A program made the translations under genes and the position numbers. A stretch of DNA of 11,855 bases, from positions 1 through 11,855 of the forward strand of contig CALEIS010000147.1 in the NCBI GenBank assembly GCA_937877675.1, given 5' to 3'. Within the stretch, counting starts at the first letter, position 1. The number at the start of each line of letters is the position of its first letter. The notes under the pieces were generated by a model. It saw only the letters and a list, made by a program, of their open reading frames with translations, was not told the DNA's origin and did not search any database. The stretch comes from an uncultured Clostridia bacterium. GTDB taxonomy: Bacteria; Bacillota; Clostridia; Oscillospirales; Acutalibacteraceae. Shown one piece after another: positions 7,187-11,855 of the stretch.

Positions 7187-7753
7187 TTGAGTTTCGTTCA
7201 AAATAATGATAATGAGCTTGTTGCATATGCAAAGAGTGGCAATAGTAATGCTTTACAAGCACTCATTGAACGTTATTCTGATAAAATTTTGCAAAAGTCT
7301 AAGTCTTTCAAGAGTTTAATTGGTTTAGAAAATGACGACCTTTATCAAGAGGGAATGTTAGGATTTGTTTCTGCTGTTTATTCTTTTGATGCTTCCCGTG
7401 ATGTTTTATTCAGTACATATGTTTCAACAGTGTGTACACGAAGAATGTTGTCTGCAATTCGAAAATCTAATAGTAATATTCCTCTCCACTCATATGTTTC
7501 TATTGATGAAGAAAGTGAGTTGCTCTCTGATTTACCATCTCCAGAAGAAACCTTTCTTTATGCTGAGAGATTAGGTGAGATAAACACTTTTGTTGAGGAG
7601 AATTTTTCTAAGACGGAGAAAAAGGTTTTTAAGCTTAGTGTGTTAGGTCTTAAATATTCTGAAATTGCTGAAATTATAGACTGTAGTGAAAAATCAGTTG
7701 ATAATACTATTCAGAGAATTCGTCGTAAAATTAGAAATTTTAACGGTGAATAA
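7187..7753 (+). CDS. SigH-like sigma-70 family RNA polymerase sigma factor
   Basis: This is a 188-residue alternative sigma factor. Region 2 spans about residues 8-85 and includes DDLYQEGMLGFVSAVYSFD (50-68), the core-binding and -10 recognition helices. Region 4 spans about 130-185 and ends in a helix-turn-helix with YSEIAEIIDCSEKSVDNTIQRIRRKI. The middle IPLHSYVSIDEE and the KSVDN-QRI-RK ending closely resemble Spo0H/SigH, which controls entry to sporulation and competence. It is shorter than the ~218 residues of B. subtilis SigH. Both possible starts are TTG: 7184 lies too close to GAGGT (7176-7180), so 7187 is preferred. SigH usually lies near rlmB or secE-nusG, so this copy may be a paralogue rather than the housekeeping Spo0H. 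No anti-sigma gene is adjacent. Confidence 0.88.
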   Translation: MSFVQNNDNELVAYAKSGNSNALQALIERYSDKILQKSKSFKSLIGLENDDLYQEGMLGFVSAVYSFDASRDVLFSTYVSTVCTRRMLSAIRKSNSNIPLHSYVSIDEESELLSDLPSPEETFLYAERLGEINTFVEENFSKTEKKVFKLSVLGLKYSEIAEIIDCSEKSVDNTIQRIRRKIRNFNGE

Positions 7754-7852
7754 ATAATATGTAATATGCCCAAAATCTCTTAGAGAGCATTTTTATAATG
7801 GTGCGGTGCAATTCCGTGTGGGGTAAAAATAAAAATCAGTGAGGTTACTAAA

Positions 7853-8137
7853 ATGTACGAAGACAAGACACTCGTCTGCAAAACATGTGGAAAAGAATTT
7901 GTATTCACAGCAGGCGAACAGGAATTTTATGCAGAGAAAGGACTTGTAAATGAGCCAAAGTCATGCAAGGAATGCCGTGTAGCACGTAAAAATGCTGTAC
8001 GTGGAGCAGTTGAATATCATACAGCTGTTTGTGCTGCTTGTGGTGGCGAAGCAAAGCTTAGATTTGAGCCAAAAGGTGACAGACCTGTTTATTGCAGCGA
8101 ATGTTTCCAAAAAATCAAGAGCGAACAGGCTGAATAA
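7853..8137 (+). CDS. Double zinc-ribbon protein (zf-trcl type)
   Basis: This is a 94-residue soluble protein with two CxxC...CxxC modules. The first, CKTCGKEF...KSCKECR (~9-42) with the intervening FTAGEQEFYAEKGL, matches the probable zinc-binding domain zf-trcl found in many Clostridia. The second, CAACGGEAKLRFEPKGDRPVYCSECF (~61-86), is a zinc ribbon of the CxxC-around-20-CxxC type that ends many such proteins. Each can hold one zinc ion. The molecular role is not known; related small zinc-ribbon proteins are often guessed to bind nucleic acid or protein, but nothing here shows it. The ATG follows GAGGT (7841-7845) by 7 bases. It may be read through from the sigma-factor gene or come from a weak promoter at 7794-7799, and it ends at a strong terminator. 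Confidence 0.9.
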   Translation: MYEDKTLVCKTCGKEFVFTAGEQEFYAEKGLVNEPKSCKECRVARKNAVRGAVEYHTAVCAACGGEAKLRFEPKGDRPVYCSECFQKIKSEQAE

Positions 8138-8153
8138 TTAATAAATAATAATT

Positions 8154-8186
8154 AAAGCACAGAGTTTCAATCTCTGTGCTTTTTTG
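8154..8186 (+). terminator. Intrinsic terminator after the zinc-ribbon gene
   Basis: AAAGCACAGAG (8154-8164) pairs perfectly with CTCTGTGCTTT (8172-8182) around a 7-base loop. A T-run to 8185 follows. Confidence 0.94.
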
Positions 8187-8231
8187 TATATTTTCTCATT
8201 TTATATAAATAATATAAAAGGAGGAAATAGT

Positions 8232-8585
8232 ATGGAATTTTTAAAAGCGTTTTTAATAGGTGGATTGATTTGTTTAATTGGTCAAATTTTGATTGATAAT
8301 ACAAAACTTACACCTGCACGAATCTTGGTATCTTTTGTTGTTATTGGTGTTATCCTTGGTGGATTAGGGTTGTATCAGCCATTGGTTGATTTTGCAGGAG
8401 CAGGTGCCACTGTACCATTAACAGGATTTGGCAATACCCTTGTTCAAGGCACAAAACAAACAATTCAGGAAAAAGGTGCAATCGGAATTTTAACAGGTCC
8501 TTTATCATCTGCATCAGCAGGAATAACTGCAGCAATGATAAGTGGTATGATAGTGGCTTTTATTACAAAACCAAAATCAAAATAA
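8232..8585 (+). CDS. spoVAE: Stage V sporulation protein AE (SpoVAE), stand-alone
   Basis: This 117-residue hydrophobic protein matches SpoVAE/SpoVAEb. The FLKAFLIGGLICLIGQILIDNTKLTPAR start, the middle LGLYQPLVDFAGAGATVPLTGFGNTLVQG (~47-75) and the GILTGPLSSASAGITAA-IVAFI-KPK ending are family hallmarks. SpoVA proteins form the spore inner-membrane channel that loads dipicolinic acid in sporulation and releases it in germination. Helices lie at about 4-20, 33-50 and 92-112. The start chosen, ATG 8232, has AGGAGG (8219-8224) 7 bases ahead; an in-frame start further upstream would overlap the preceding terminator. The usual partners spoVAC and spoVAD are not adjacent, which is unusual. Forespore (sigma-G) control is expected from the family. 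CATTTTA (8197-8203) fits a sigma-G -10 box, but I found no matching -35. Confidence 0.92.
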   Translation: MEFLKAFLIGGLICLIGQILIDNTKLTPARILVSFVVIGVILGGLGLYQPLVDFAGAGATVPLTGFGNTLVQGTKQTIQEKGAIGILTGPLSSASAGITAAMISGMIVAFITKPKSK

Positions 8586-8587
8586 AA

Positions 8588-8622
8588 AAAGGACTGTTCA
8601 TTTGAACAGTCCGTAAATTTTT
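8588..8622. terminator. Bidirectional terminator between spoVAE and the convergent small gene
   Basis: GGACTGTTC (8591-8599) pairs perfectly with GAACAGTCC (8604-8612) around ATTT. On the minus strand the stem runs straight into seven Ts (complement of 8584-8590), an excellent terminator for the small minus-strand gene. On the plus strand the T-run (8618-8622) begins a few bases later, so termination of spoVAE may be weaker. Confidence 0.9.
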
Positions 8623-8633
8623 ATAGTTTTTAT

Positions 8634-8813
8634 TTATGCAACAGTTTCAGAAACAAATGTATCATCACAGCATGAGCATGAAACATAATTTTCAGCTTCG
8701 TTGCCAATTACAACTCTCTTGCTGTCAACATATTTCTTTATAAGAATGTAAGCTGCAACTGCAATAGCAGCAATACCAACGATAATTGCGATAACTTTCA
8801 AAGCCTTTTTCAT
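8634..8813 (-). CDS. Small 59-residue membrane peptide with a C-terminal Cys cluster
   Basis: This is a well-formed small gene. The ATG at 8813 has GGAGG (8827-8823) 9 bases ahead, a consensus promoter lies upstream, and a good terminator follows. The product starts MKKALKVIAIIVGIAAIAVAAYILIKKY, a single membrane helix at ~5-26 flanked by lysines. The polar tail holds NYVSCSCCDD (~42-51) and ends TFVSETVA. The N-terminus could be read as a signal peptide, but no clear signal-peptidase or lipobox site (LxxC) is seen, so a membrane anchor is more likely. The three clustered cysteines (46, 48, 49) might bind metal or form disulphides, which is inference. I recognise no family. It lies between spoVAE and rpsT, facing the former. 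The annotation rests on its expression signals rather than on homology. Confidence 0.8.
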   Translation of the reverse strand: MKKALKVIAIIVGIAAIAVAAYILIKKYVDSKRVVIGNEAENYVSCSCCDDTFVSETVA

Positions 8814-8845
8814 TTTTGAATACCTCCAAAATAAATTACAAAGAT

Positions 8846-8874
8846 ATTATATATAATTTAATATAAAAAGTCAA
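8846..8874 (-). promoter_or_regulatory. Consensus sigma-A promoter for the small Cys-cluster membrane gene
   Basis: On the minus strand TTGACT (8874-8869) and TATAAT (8851-8846) are 17 bases apart. The pair lies after the rpsT terminator and ~35 bases ahead of the small gene's start. Confidence 0.88.
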
Positions 8875-8884
8875 TGAATATTTC

Positions 8885-8922
8885 TAAAAAAAGAAAAATG
8901 CCGAAGACTTTCGTCAACGGCA
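8885..8922 (-). terminator. Intrinsic terminator of rpsT
   Basis: On the minus strand TGCCG...CGGCA with inner GAC/GTC pairs and a GAAA tetraloop (stem about 8922-8899) runs into two T tracts (8898-8894 and 8891-8885). Two TT/TT mismatches interrupt the stem. Confidence 0.85.
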
Positions 8923-8943
8923 AAGAACTGCGTAAAAAATTTT

Positions 8944-9201
8944 TTAAGCCTTGTTAAGTTTTGTAACGAGAGCAGACTTTTTACGAGCTGCATTATTCTT
9001 GTGAAGAAGACCCTTAGCAGCAGCCTGGTCGATTTTCTTAACAGCAACCTTTACAAGCTCATTCTTGTCAGCAGCATTTGTTTCAATAGCAACATTTGCT
9101 TTTTTGATAGCTGTTTTAAGAGCTGAATTTGTTGACTTATTACGCTGAGCCTTTGTCTTGTTAACGAGGACACGTTTTTTAGCTGATTTGATGTTTGGCA
9201 T
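8944..9201 (-). CDS. rpsT: 30S ribosomal protein S20
   Basis: This 85-residue, very basic protein is the small-subunit protein S20, which binds 16S rRNA early in 30S assembly. The family pattern is plain: MPNIKSAKKRVLVNKTKAQRNKS at the start, the ALKTAIKKA helix in the middle and GLLHKNNAARKKSALVTKLN at the end. Its length is typical. The ATG follows AAGGAGGT (9218-9211) by 9 bases, a very strong site as expected for a ribosomal protein. It has its own promoter and terminator and is divergent from gpr, a gene pair also adjacent in Bacillus and many Clostridia. Confidence 0.98.
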   Translation of the reverse strand: MPNIKSAKKRVLVNKTKAQRNKSTNSALKTAIKKANVAIETNAADKNELVKVAVKKIDQAAAKGLLHKNNAARKKSALVTKLNKA

Positions 9202-9236
9202 ATTCGTTACACCTCCTTACGTATTTACAGATACAT

Positions 9237-9265
9237 ATGTTACCACGAAATAAAATAAAAATCAA
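9237..9265 (-). promoter_or_regulatory. Sigma-A promoter (extended -10) for rpsT
   Basis: On the minus strand TTGATT (9265-9260) and TAACAT (9242-9237) are 17 bases apart, with TGG directly ahead of the -10 box as an extended element. The -35 lies within one arm of a 12-bp inverted repeat. Confidence 0.75.
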
Positions 9266-9286
9266 GTTATTTTTTTGATTTTTATT
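9254..9286. repeat. Perfect 12-bp inverted repeat between rpsT and gpr
   Basis: AATAAAAATCAA (9254-9265) is the exact reverse complement of TTGATTTTTATT (9275-9286), with a 9-base spacer GTTATTTTT. It is almost entirely A and T, so some self-complementarity is expected, but a 12-bp perfect match with internal C/G positions is notable. It covers the rpsT -35 box and lies ~36 bases ahead of gpr, so it might be an operator or a weak hairpin. Function is unknown. Confidence 0.6.
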
Positions 9287-9321
9287 AAATTTTTACTTAC
9301 ATTAAAAAATGAGGTGTTTAT

Positions 9322-10140
9322 ATGAATATTAGAACAGATATTGCTATTGAAAAAAGTGAAATGTTAAATAATAAAAATATTGAAGGAGTGTCAGTTTTTA
9401 AAGAAAAAAGAGGTGAAACTGAAATCACACAAGTGCATATCCTAAACTCACATGGTGAAGAACAAATTGGGAAACCAATGGGAAAATACATTACATTAGC
9501 AATGCCGGAGTTTTCTCATGAAAGTGAGTTGCTGGATGGTAGGCTAGATGTTTTAACGGATATGATTAAAGACCTGATACCATCAAAAACTAAAAGATTT
9601 CTAGTTGTAGGATTAGGTAATGAAGATATTACACCAGATGCACTAGGACCTCTTTGTGTCAATAAAATTTTTTCAACAAGACACCTTGAGAAAATTGCAC
9701 AAAGTGACCTAGGCTTGCCAAAACTTAATCCCGTGGCTTCTATTTCTACGGGAGTATTAGGCCAAACTGGGATTGAAACAGCTGAATATGTTAAAGGAAT
9801 TGTAGATATTGTAAAACCGGAACTTGTTATCATTGTAGATGCTTTAGCAAGTGCAAAAAAAGAAAACCTTTGTAAAACCATTCAACTTACAAACACAGGT
9901 ATAACACCAGGCTCAGGGGTAGGAAATTACAGAAATCATATCGATAAAGAATTGTTAGGAACTTCAGTTGTTTCAATAGGTGTACCAACAGTAATTAACA
10001 TAGAAAATACAATTGATATGTTTGTAACTCCAAAGGAAATTGATATGATTGTTAAACGGGCAGCATCATTGATTGCTATGGGTATAAATTGTGCTATTCA
10101 GCCCCAAATGGAACCTGAACTATTTTTAGCGTTATCATAA
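9322..10140 (+). CDS. gpr: GPR endopeptidase (germination protease)
   Basis: This 272-residue protease degrades small acid-soluble spore proteins on germination, giving amino acids and freeing DNA. It is made as an inactive zymogen in the forespore and matures by removing a short N-terminal peptide. The start MNIRTDIAIE carries the RTD-A-E motif that resembles both the SASP cleavage site and the GPR processing site. The core has FLVVGLGNEDITPDALGP (93-110) and LVIIVDALAS (168-177). Asp106 and Asp173 are the likely equivalents of the two catalytic aspartates (127 and 193) of the B. megaterium enzyme, by spacing. It is shorter than the ~370-residue Bacillus enzymes, mainly through a short propeptide and trimmed segments. 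The ATG follows GAGGTG (9311-9316) by 5 bases. I could not see a convincing sigma-G promoter. Confidence 0.95.
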   Translation: MNIRTDIAIEKSEMLNNKNIEGVSVFKEKRGETEITQVHILNSHGEEQIGKPMGKYITLAMPEFSHESELLDGRLDVLTDMIKDLIPSKTKRFLVVGLGNEDITPDALGPLCVNKIFSTRHLEKIAQSDLGLPKLNPVASISTGVLGQTGIETAEYVKGIVDIVKPELVIIVDALASAKKENLCKTIQLTNTGITPGSGVGNYRNHIDKELLGTSVVSIGVPTVINIENTIDMFVTPKEIDMIVKRAASLIAMGINCAIQPQMEPELFLALS

Positions 10141-10148
10141 TTTTATTA

Positions 10149-10178
10149 GAATTCACATAATCTTAATTGGAATACAAT
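10149..10178 (+). promoter_or_regulatory. Possible sigma-E-type promoter for spoIIP
   Basis: AATACAAT (10171-10178) matches the mother-cell sigma-E -10 consensus CATACAHT at all but its first base. GAATTCA (10149-10155), 15 bases upstream, matches the first four positions of the -35 pattern KMATATT. Known sigma-E control of spoIIP in B. subtilis makes this plausible, but the -35 is weak. Confidence 0.4.
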
Positions 10179-10187
10179 TAAGAAAGA

Positions 10188-11306
10188 GTGAAAAAATTGA
10201 AAAAACGGACAAACAATGACAACAAAGTTTTTGAAATTATTTTCAAATCGATTATTCCAATTGGTCTGTCAGTGCTATTAGTTATTGATGGTTTTGGAAA
10301 CGGTGCTAATAACATTTTTCGAATTTGTATGTATATGGCGCAACCACAGGAATTTTTTTCGTTGTTTGGCATGGATGAGAAAATAGTATCAAACATAGAA
10401 AATACGGGAAATAAAGAAACTAATACAACAAATATCTTTTCGTCGAATGTAGAGTCAAATATACCTGATGACATTCTTTCTCTTATGTACCAAGCACAAG
10501 AAACATATACTAACTCATCAAATGACGGAAAGATAAAGGAATGTGATTACTCAATTCAAAATGCTACTTCAGAATTTAATGGTGTGTATTTAAGAAACAC
10601 AACATTGAATCACCCAGTGGAAATATCAGATTACATCAACAGAAAAATTTATGCTGACATCGATAAATCAAAACCAGTTGTGTTGATTTATCATACACAT
10701 GCAAGTGAAACCTATGAGTTGCTTGATAGGGGATATTACACTAATGATAGGAGTACAAGAAGTGAAAACGAAAAGGAAAATATGATTAGAGTTGGTGAAG
10801 AAATCTGCAAAACTCTCGAAGGAAAAGGGTATAAGACAATTCATAATAAAACTATATATGACACAGAATATGATGGCGCTTATGAACGCTCATATGCAGA
10901 AATATCACAAATAATTAAAGATAATCCGTCAATTCAAATTGTACTGGATATACATCGTGGTACGATTTATCAAAAAGATGGAACTAGAATAAAAACTGTA
11001 ACAACAATAAACAATACAAAAACAGCACAGATATTGATTATAAGTGGCTGTGAAGATGGAAATGTAAGAGATTTTCCTGAATGGGAGAAAAATTTAACAT
11101 TTTCCTTGAATTTACAAAAGCAAATTGTAGAAGATAATCCAAGTTTGGCGAGACCAATAATGCTTTGTAGCAGAAGATATAATATGCATATTTCACCGTG
11201 TGCGTTGCAAATTGAAATTGGTACTGATGGAAATACGTTGGCAGAAGCAGTTTTTTCTGCAAGATTATTTGCATTGTCACTAGCGAATTTATTAGGAAAG
11301 TTGTGA
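10188..11306 (+). CDS. spoIIP: Stage II sporulation protein P (SpoIIP)
   Basis: This 372-residue cell-wall hydrolase, an amidase and endopeptidase, works with SpoIID and SpoIIM to thin septal peptidoglycan and drive engulfment of the forespore. A basic N-terminus is followed by one membrane helix (~18-36), then a low-complexity Asn/Ser/Thr-rich linker (~65-115) outside the cytoplasm, then the catalytic domain (~155-370). Zinc and active-site motifs are intact: YHTHASETY (168-176), DIHRG (254-258), NMHISP (332-337) and LQIEIGTDGNTLAEA (340-354), which carries the conserved Glu. The start is uncertain: GTG 10188 has no good ribosome binding site, and TTG 10197 is an alternative that would drop three residues. 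It follows gpr by 47 bases and is followed 4 bases later by a small membrane-peptide gene. Confidence 0.95.
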   Translation: MKKLKKRTNNDNKVFEIIFKSIIPIGLSVLLVIDGFGNGANNIFRICMYMAQPQEFFSLFGMDEKIVSNIENTGNKETNTTNIFSSNVESNIPDDILSLMYQAQETYTNSSNDGKIKECDYSIQNATSEFNGVYLRNTTLNHPVEISDYINRKIYADIDKSKPVVLIYHTHASETYELLDRGYYTNDRSTRSENEKENMIRVGEEICKTLEGKGYKTIHNKTIYDTEYDGAYERSYAEISQIIKDNPSIQIVLDIHRGTIYQKDGTRIKTVTTINNTKTAQILIISGCEDGNVRDFPEWEKNLTFSLNLQKQIVEDNPSLARPIMLCSRRYNMHISPCALQIEIGTDGNTLAEAVFSARLFALSLANLLGKL

Positions 11307-11310
11307 TGAA

Positions 11311-11436
11311 ATGTCAGAAATGAAAAGGTTGTTAAAAGGGTATATGTTATCTGTTATAATTACAATTTTGACTACAGTATTATTGTGCTCGATTTTTATT
11401 GCTCAGAATAATACTGATAAAATGCTTTTTGGTTAA
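11311..11436 (+). CDS. Small 41-residue membrane peptide after spoIIP
   Basis: This short frame starts 4 bases after the spoIIP stop, with AGGAAAG (11294-11300) 10 bases before its ATG, so it is probably translated from the same message. The product has a basic N-terminus (MSEMKRLLKGY), one hydrophobic helix (~12-31, MLSVIITILTTVLLCSIFIA) and a short polar tail (QNNTDKMLFG). Topology would be N-in, C-out. I recognise no family. In B. subtilis a different, larger gene (yqxA) occupies the place after spoIIP, so position alone hints at a sporulation-linked accessory, and nothing in the sequence proves it. A consensus promoter for the next gene begins six bases after its stop. Confidence 0.6.
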   Translation: MSEMKRLLKGYMLSVIITILTTVLLCSIFIAQNNTDKMLFG

Positions 11437-11441
11437 ATATC

Positions 11442-11470
11442 TTGCATTCAAGCCTTTTGTAGTGTATAAT
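11442..11470 (+). promoter_or_regulatory. Sigma-A promoter for the YhaM-like gene
   Basis: TTGCAT (11442-11447) and a perfect TATAAT (11465-11470) are 17 bases apart. The predicted start near 11477 leaves a ~48-base leader. Confidence 0.8.
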
Positions 11471-11496
11471 TTTGTATATATACTATGAAAGGAAAT

Positions 11497-11519
11497 ACAC
11501 ATAAAAGTATGTGTTTTTA
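11497..11519 (+). promoter_or_regulatory. Leader hairpin before the YhaM-like gene
   Basis: ACACATA (11497-11503) pairs perfectly with TATGTGT (11508-11514) around AAAG, and five Ts follow (11514-11518). It could be a weak terminator/attenuator or a structure shaping ribosome access, since it separates AAAGG (11488-11492) from the ATG at 11525. Confidence 0.5.
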
Positions 11520-11524
11520 TACTT

Positions 11525-11855
11525 ATGAATTTTAAGGAAATTGGAAATAATGGCCTTGTCGAGGGTTATGCAGTTGTAAAACAATGCGACAAAAAGATGG
11601 CTAAAAACGGAAATGCCTATCTTGACCTTGTTCTTTCAGATAAAGAAGGCGAAATCTTTGCAAAACTTTGGGATTATAATGAAGTTTCCCATGGTAAATA
11701 TGAAACAGATATGTTTATTAAAGTAAGAGGTCAGATTTCGCAATATAATGGTCACGACCAACTTCGTATCGAAAGAATCCGTCCTGTAATTGAAGAAGAT
11801 GGTGTTGATATTTCAGATTATGTAAAATCTGCTGATTATAGTGGCGAAGATATGT
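11525..11855 (+). CDS. YhaM-family 3'-5' exoribonuclease, N-terminal part
   Basis: The first 110 codons of a gene that continues past the window. They form an OB-fold nucleic-acid-binding domain: MNFKEIGNNGLVEGYAVVKQCDKKMAKNGNAYLDLVLSDKEGEIFAKLWD matches the N-terminus of B. subtilis YhaM-type 3'-5' exoribonucleases, as does the following KVRGQISQYNGHDQLRIERIRPV. Full-length members (about 310 residues) have an HD-type metal-dependent nuclease domain next, which cannot be checked here. These enzymes act in cytoplasmic RNA turnover. The ATG at 11525 gives the family-typical start and an in-frame stop lies 39 bases upstream, but no Shine-Dalgarno sequence lies in the usual window. A later ATG (11550) preceded by GGAAA is out of frame. 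It is partial at the right edge. Confidence 0.88.
   Translation, partial: MNFKEIGNNGLVEGYAVVKQCDKKMAKNGNAYLDLVLSDKEGEIFAKLWDYNEVSHGKYETDMFIKVRGQISQYNGHDQLRIERIRPVIEEDGVDISDYVKSADYSGEDM

Noticed and set aside
7800..7830. Possible cobalamin-riboswitch fragment (GGTGCAATTCCG-like)
   Set aside because: The B12 box and the remaining conserved segments are missing, and the downstream gene has no cobalamin link.
8186..8203. GTATA plus CATTTTA as a sigma-G promoter for spoVAE
   Set aside because: The two elements are only 6 bases apart instead of about 17-18, and GTATA is part of the preceding terminator's tail.
9516..9881. 121-codon open frame antisense to gpr
   Set aside because: gpr has intact motifs along this stretch and the antisense frame lacks a start signal or recognisable sequence.
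1..11855. Mobile element, CRISPR array, toxin-antitoxin or anti-phage island
   Set aside because: No transposase, integrase, direct-repeat array, terminal repeats or abrupt base-composition change was seen. All longer genes fit ordinary chromosomal families.

Overview
The window reads as ordinary chromosome from an AT-rich, spore-forming member of the Clostridia (Bacillota), possibly an Oscillospiraceae/Ruminococcaceae-type organism. The reasons are strong GGAGG-type ribosome binding sites, consensus sigma-A promoters, intrinsic terminators with U-runs, a TPP riboswitch controlling an ECF thiamine S-component, and three sporulation/germination genes (spoVAE, gpr, spoIIP) plus a SigH-like sigma factor. 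The species cannot be named from sequence alone. I see no phage, transposon, CRISPR array or integration signature.

Layout, left to right. Positions 1-90 hold the 3' end of the RNase P RNA gene and its terminator. A small membrane-anchored hypothetical gene (138-482) overlaps recD2 (469-2670), an SF1B helicase. A consensus promoter that starts inside the recD2 stop region drives a TPP riboswitch and terminator (about 2697-2837) ahead of thiT (2855-3511). A strong bidirectional terminator (3518-3550) separates thiT from the convergent comM/yifB gene (3555-5078, minus). A divergent promoter region follows, then a 573-residue alpha-phosphohexomutase (5215-6936) coupled to a 32-codon membrane peptide gene (6936-7034) and a terminator.

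The right half is richer in sporulation genes and small genes. It has a SigH-like sigma factor (7187-7753), a two-zinc-ribbon protein (7853-8137), a stand-alone spoVAE (8232-8585), a convergent 59-residue membrane peptide with a Cys cluster (8634-8813, minus), and rpsT (8944-9201, minus). Divergent from rpsT are gpr (9322-10140), spoIIP (10188-11306) and a 41-residue membrane peptide (11311-11436). The rpsT-gpr-spoIIP neighbourhood matches what is known from Bacillus and Clostridia. The window ends inside a YhaM-family exoribonuclease gene (11525 onward) with a consensus promoter and an unusual leader.

Functionally the genes cover RNA processing (rnpB, YhaM), DNA recombination and uptake (RecD2, ComM), thiamine import, sugar-phosphate metabolism, translation (S20) and the sporulation/germination programme: SpoIIP for engulfment, SpoVAE for the DPA channel and GPR for SASP degradation. 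I did not find a convincing undescribed multi-gene system. The points most worth a second look are three short membrane-peptide genes, the isolated spoVAE, a mutually exclusive pairing between the TPP aptamer and its terminator, a 12-bp perfect inverted repeat between rpsT and gpr, and the YhaM leader, which lacks a normal ribosome binding site.
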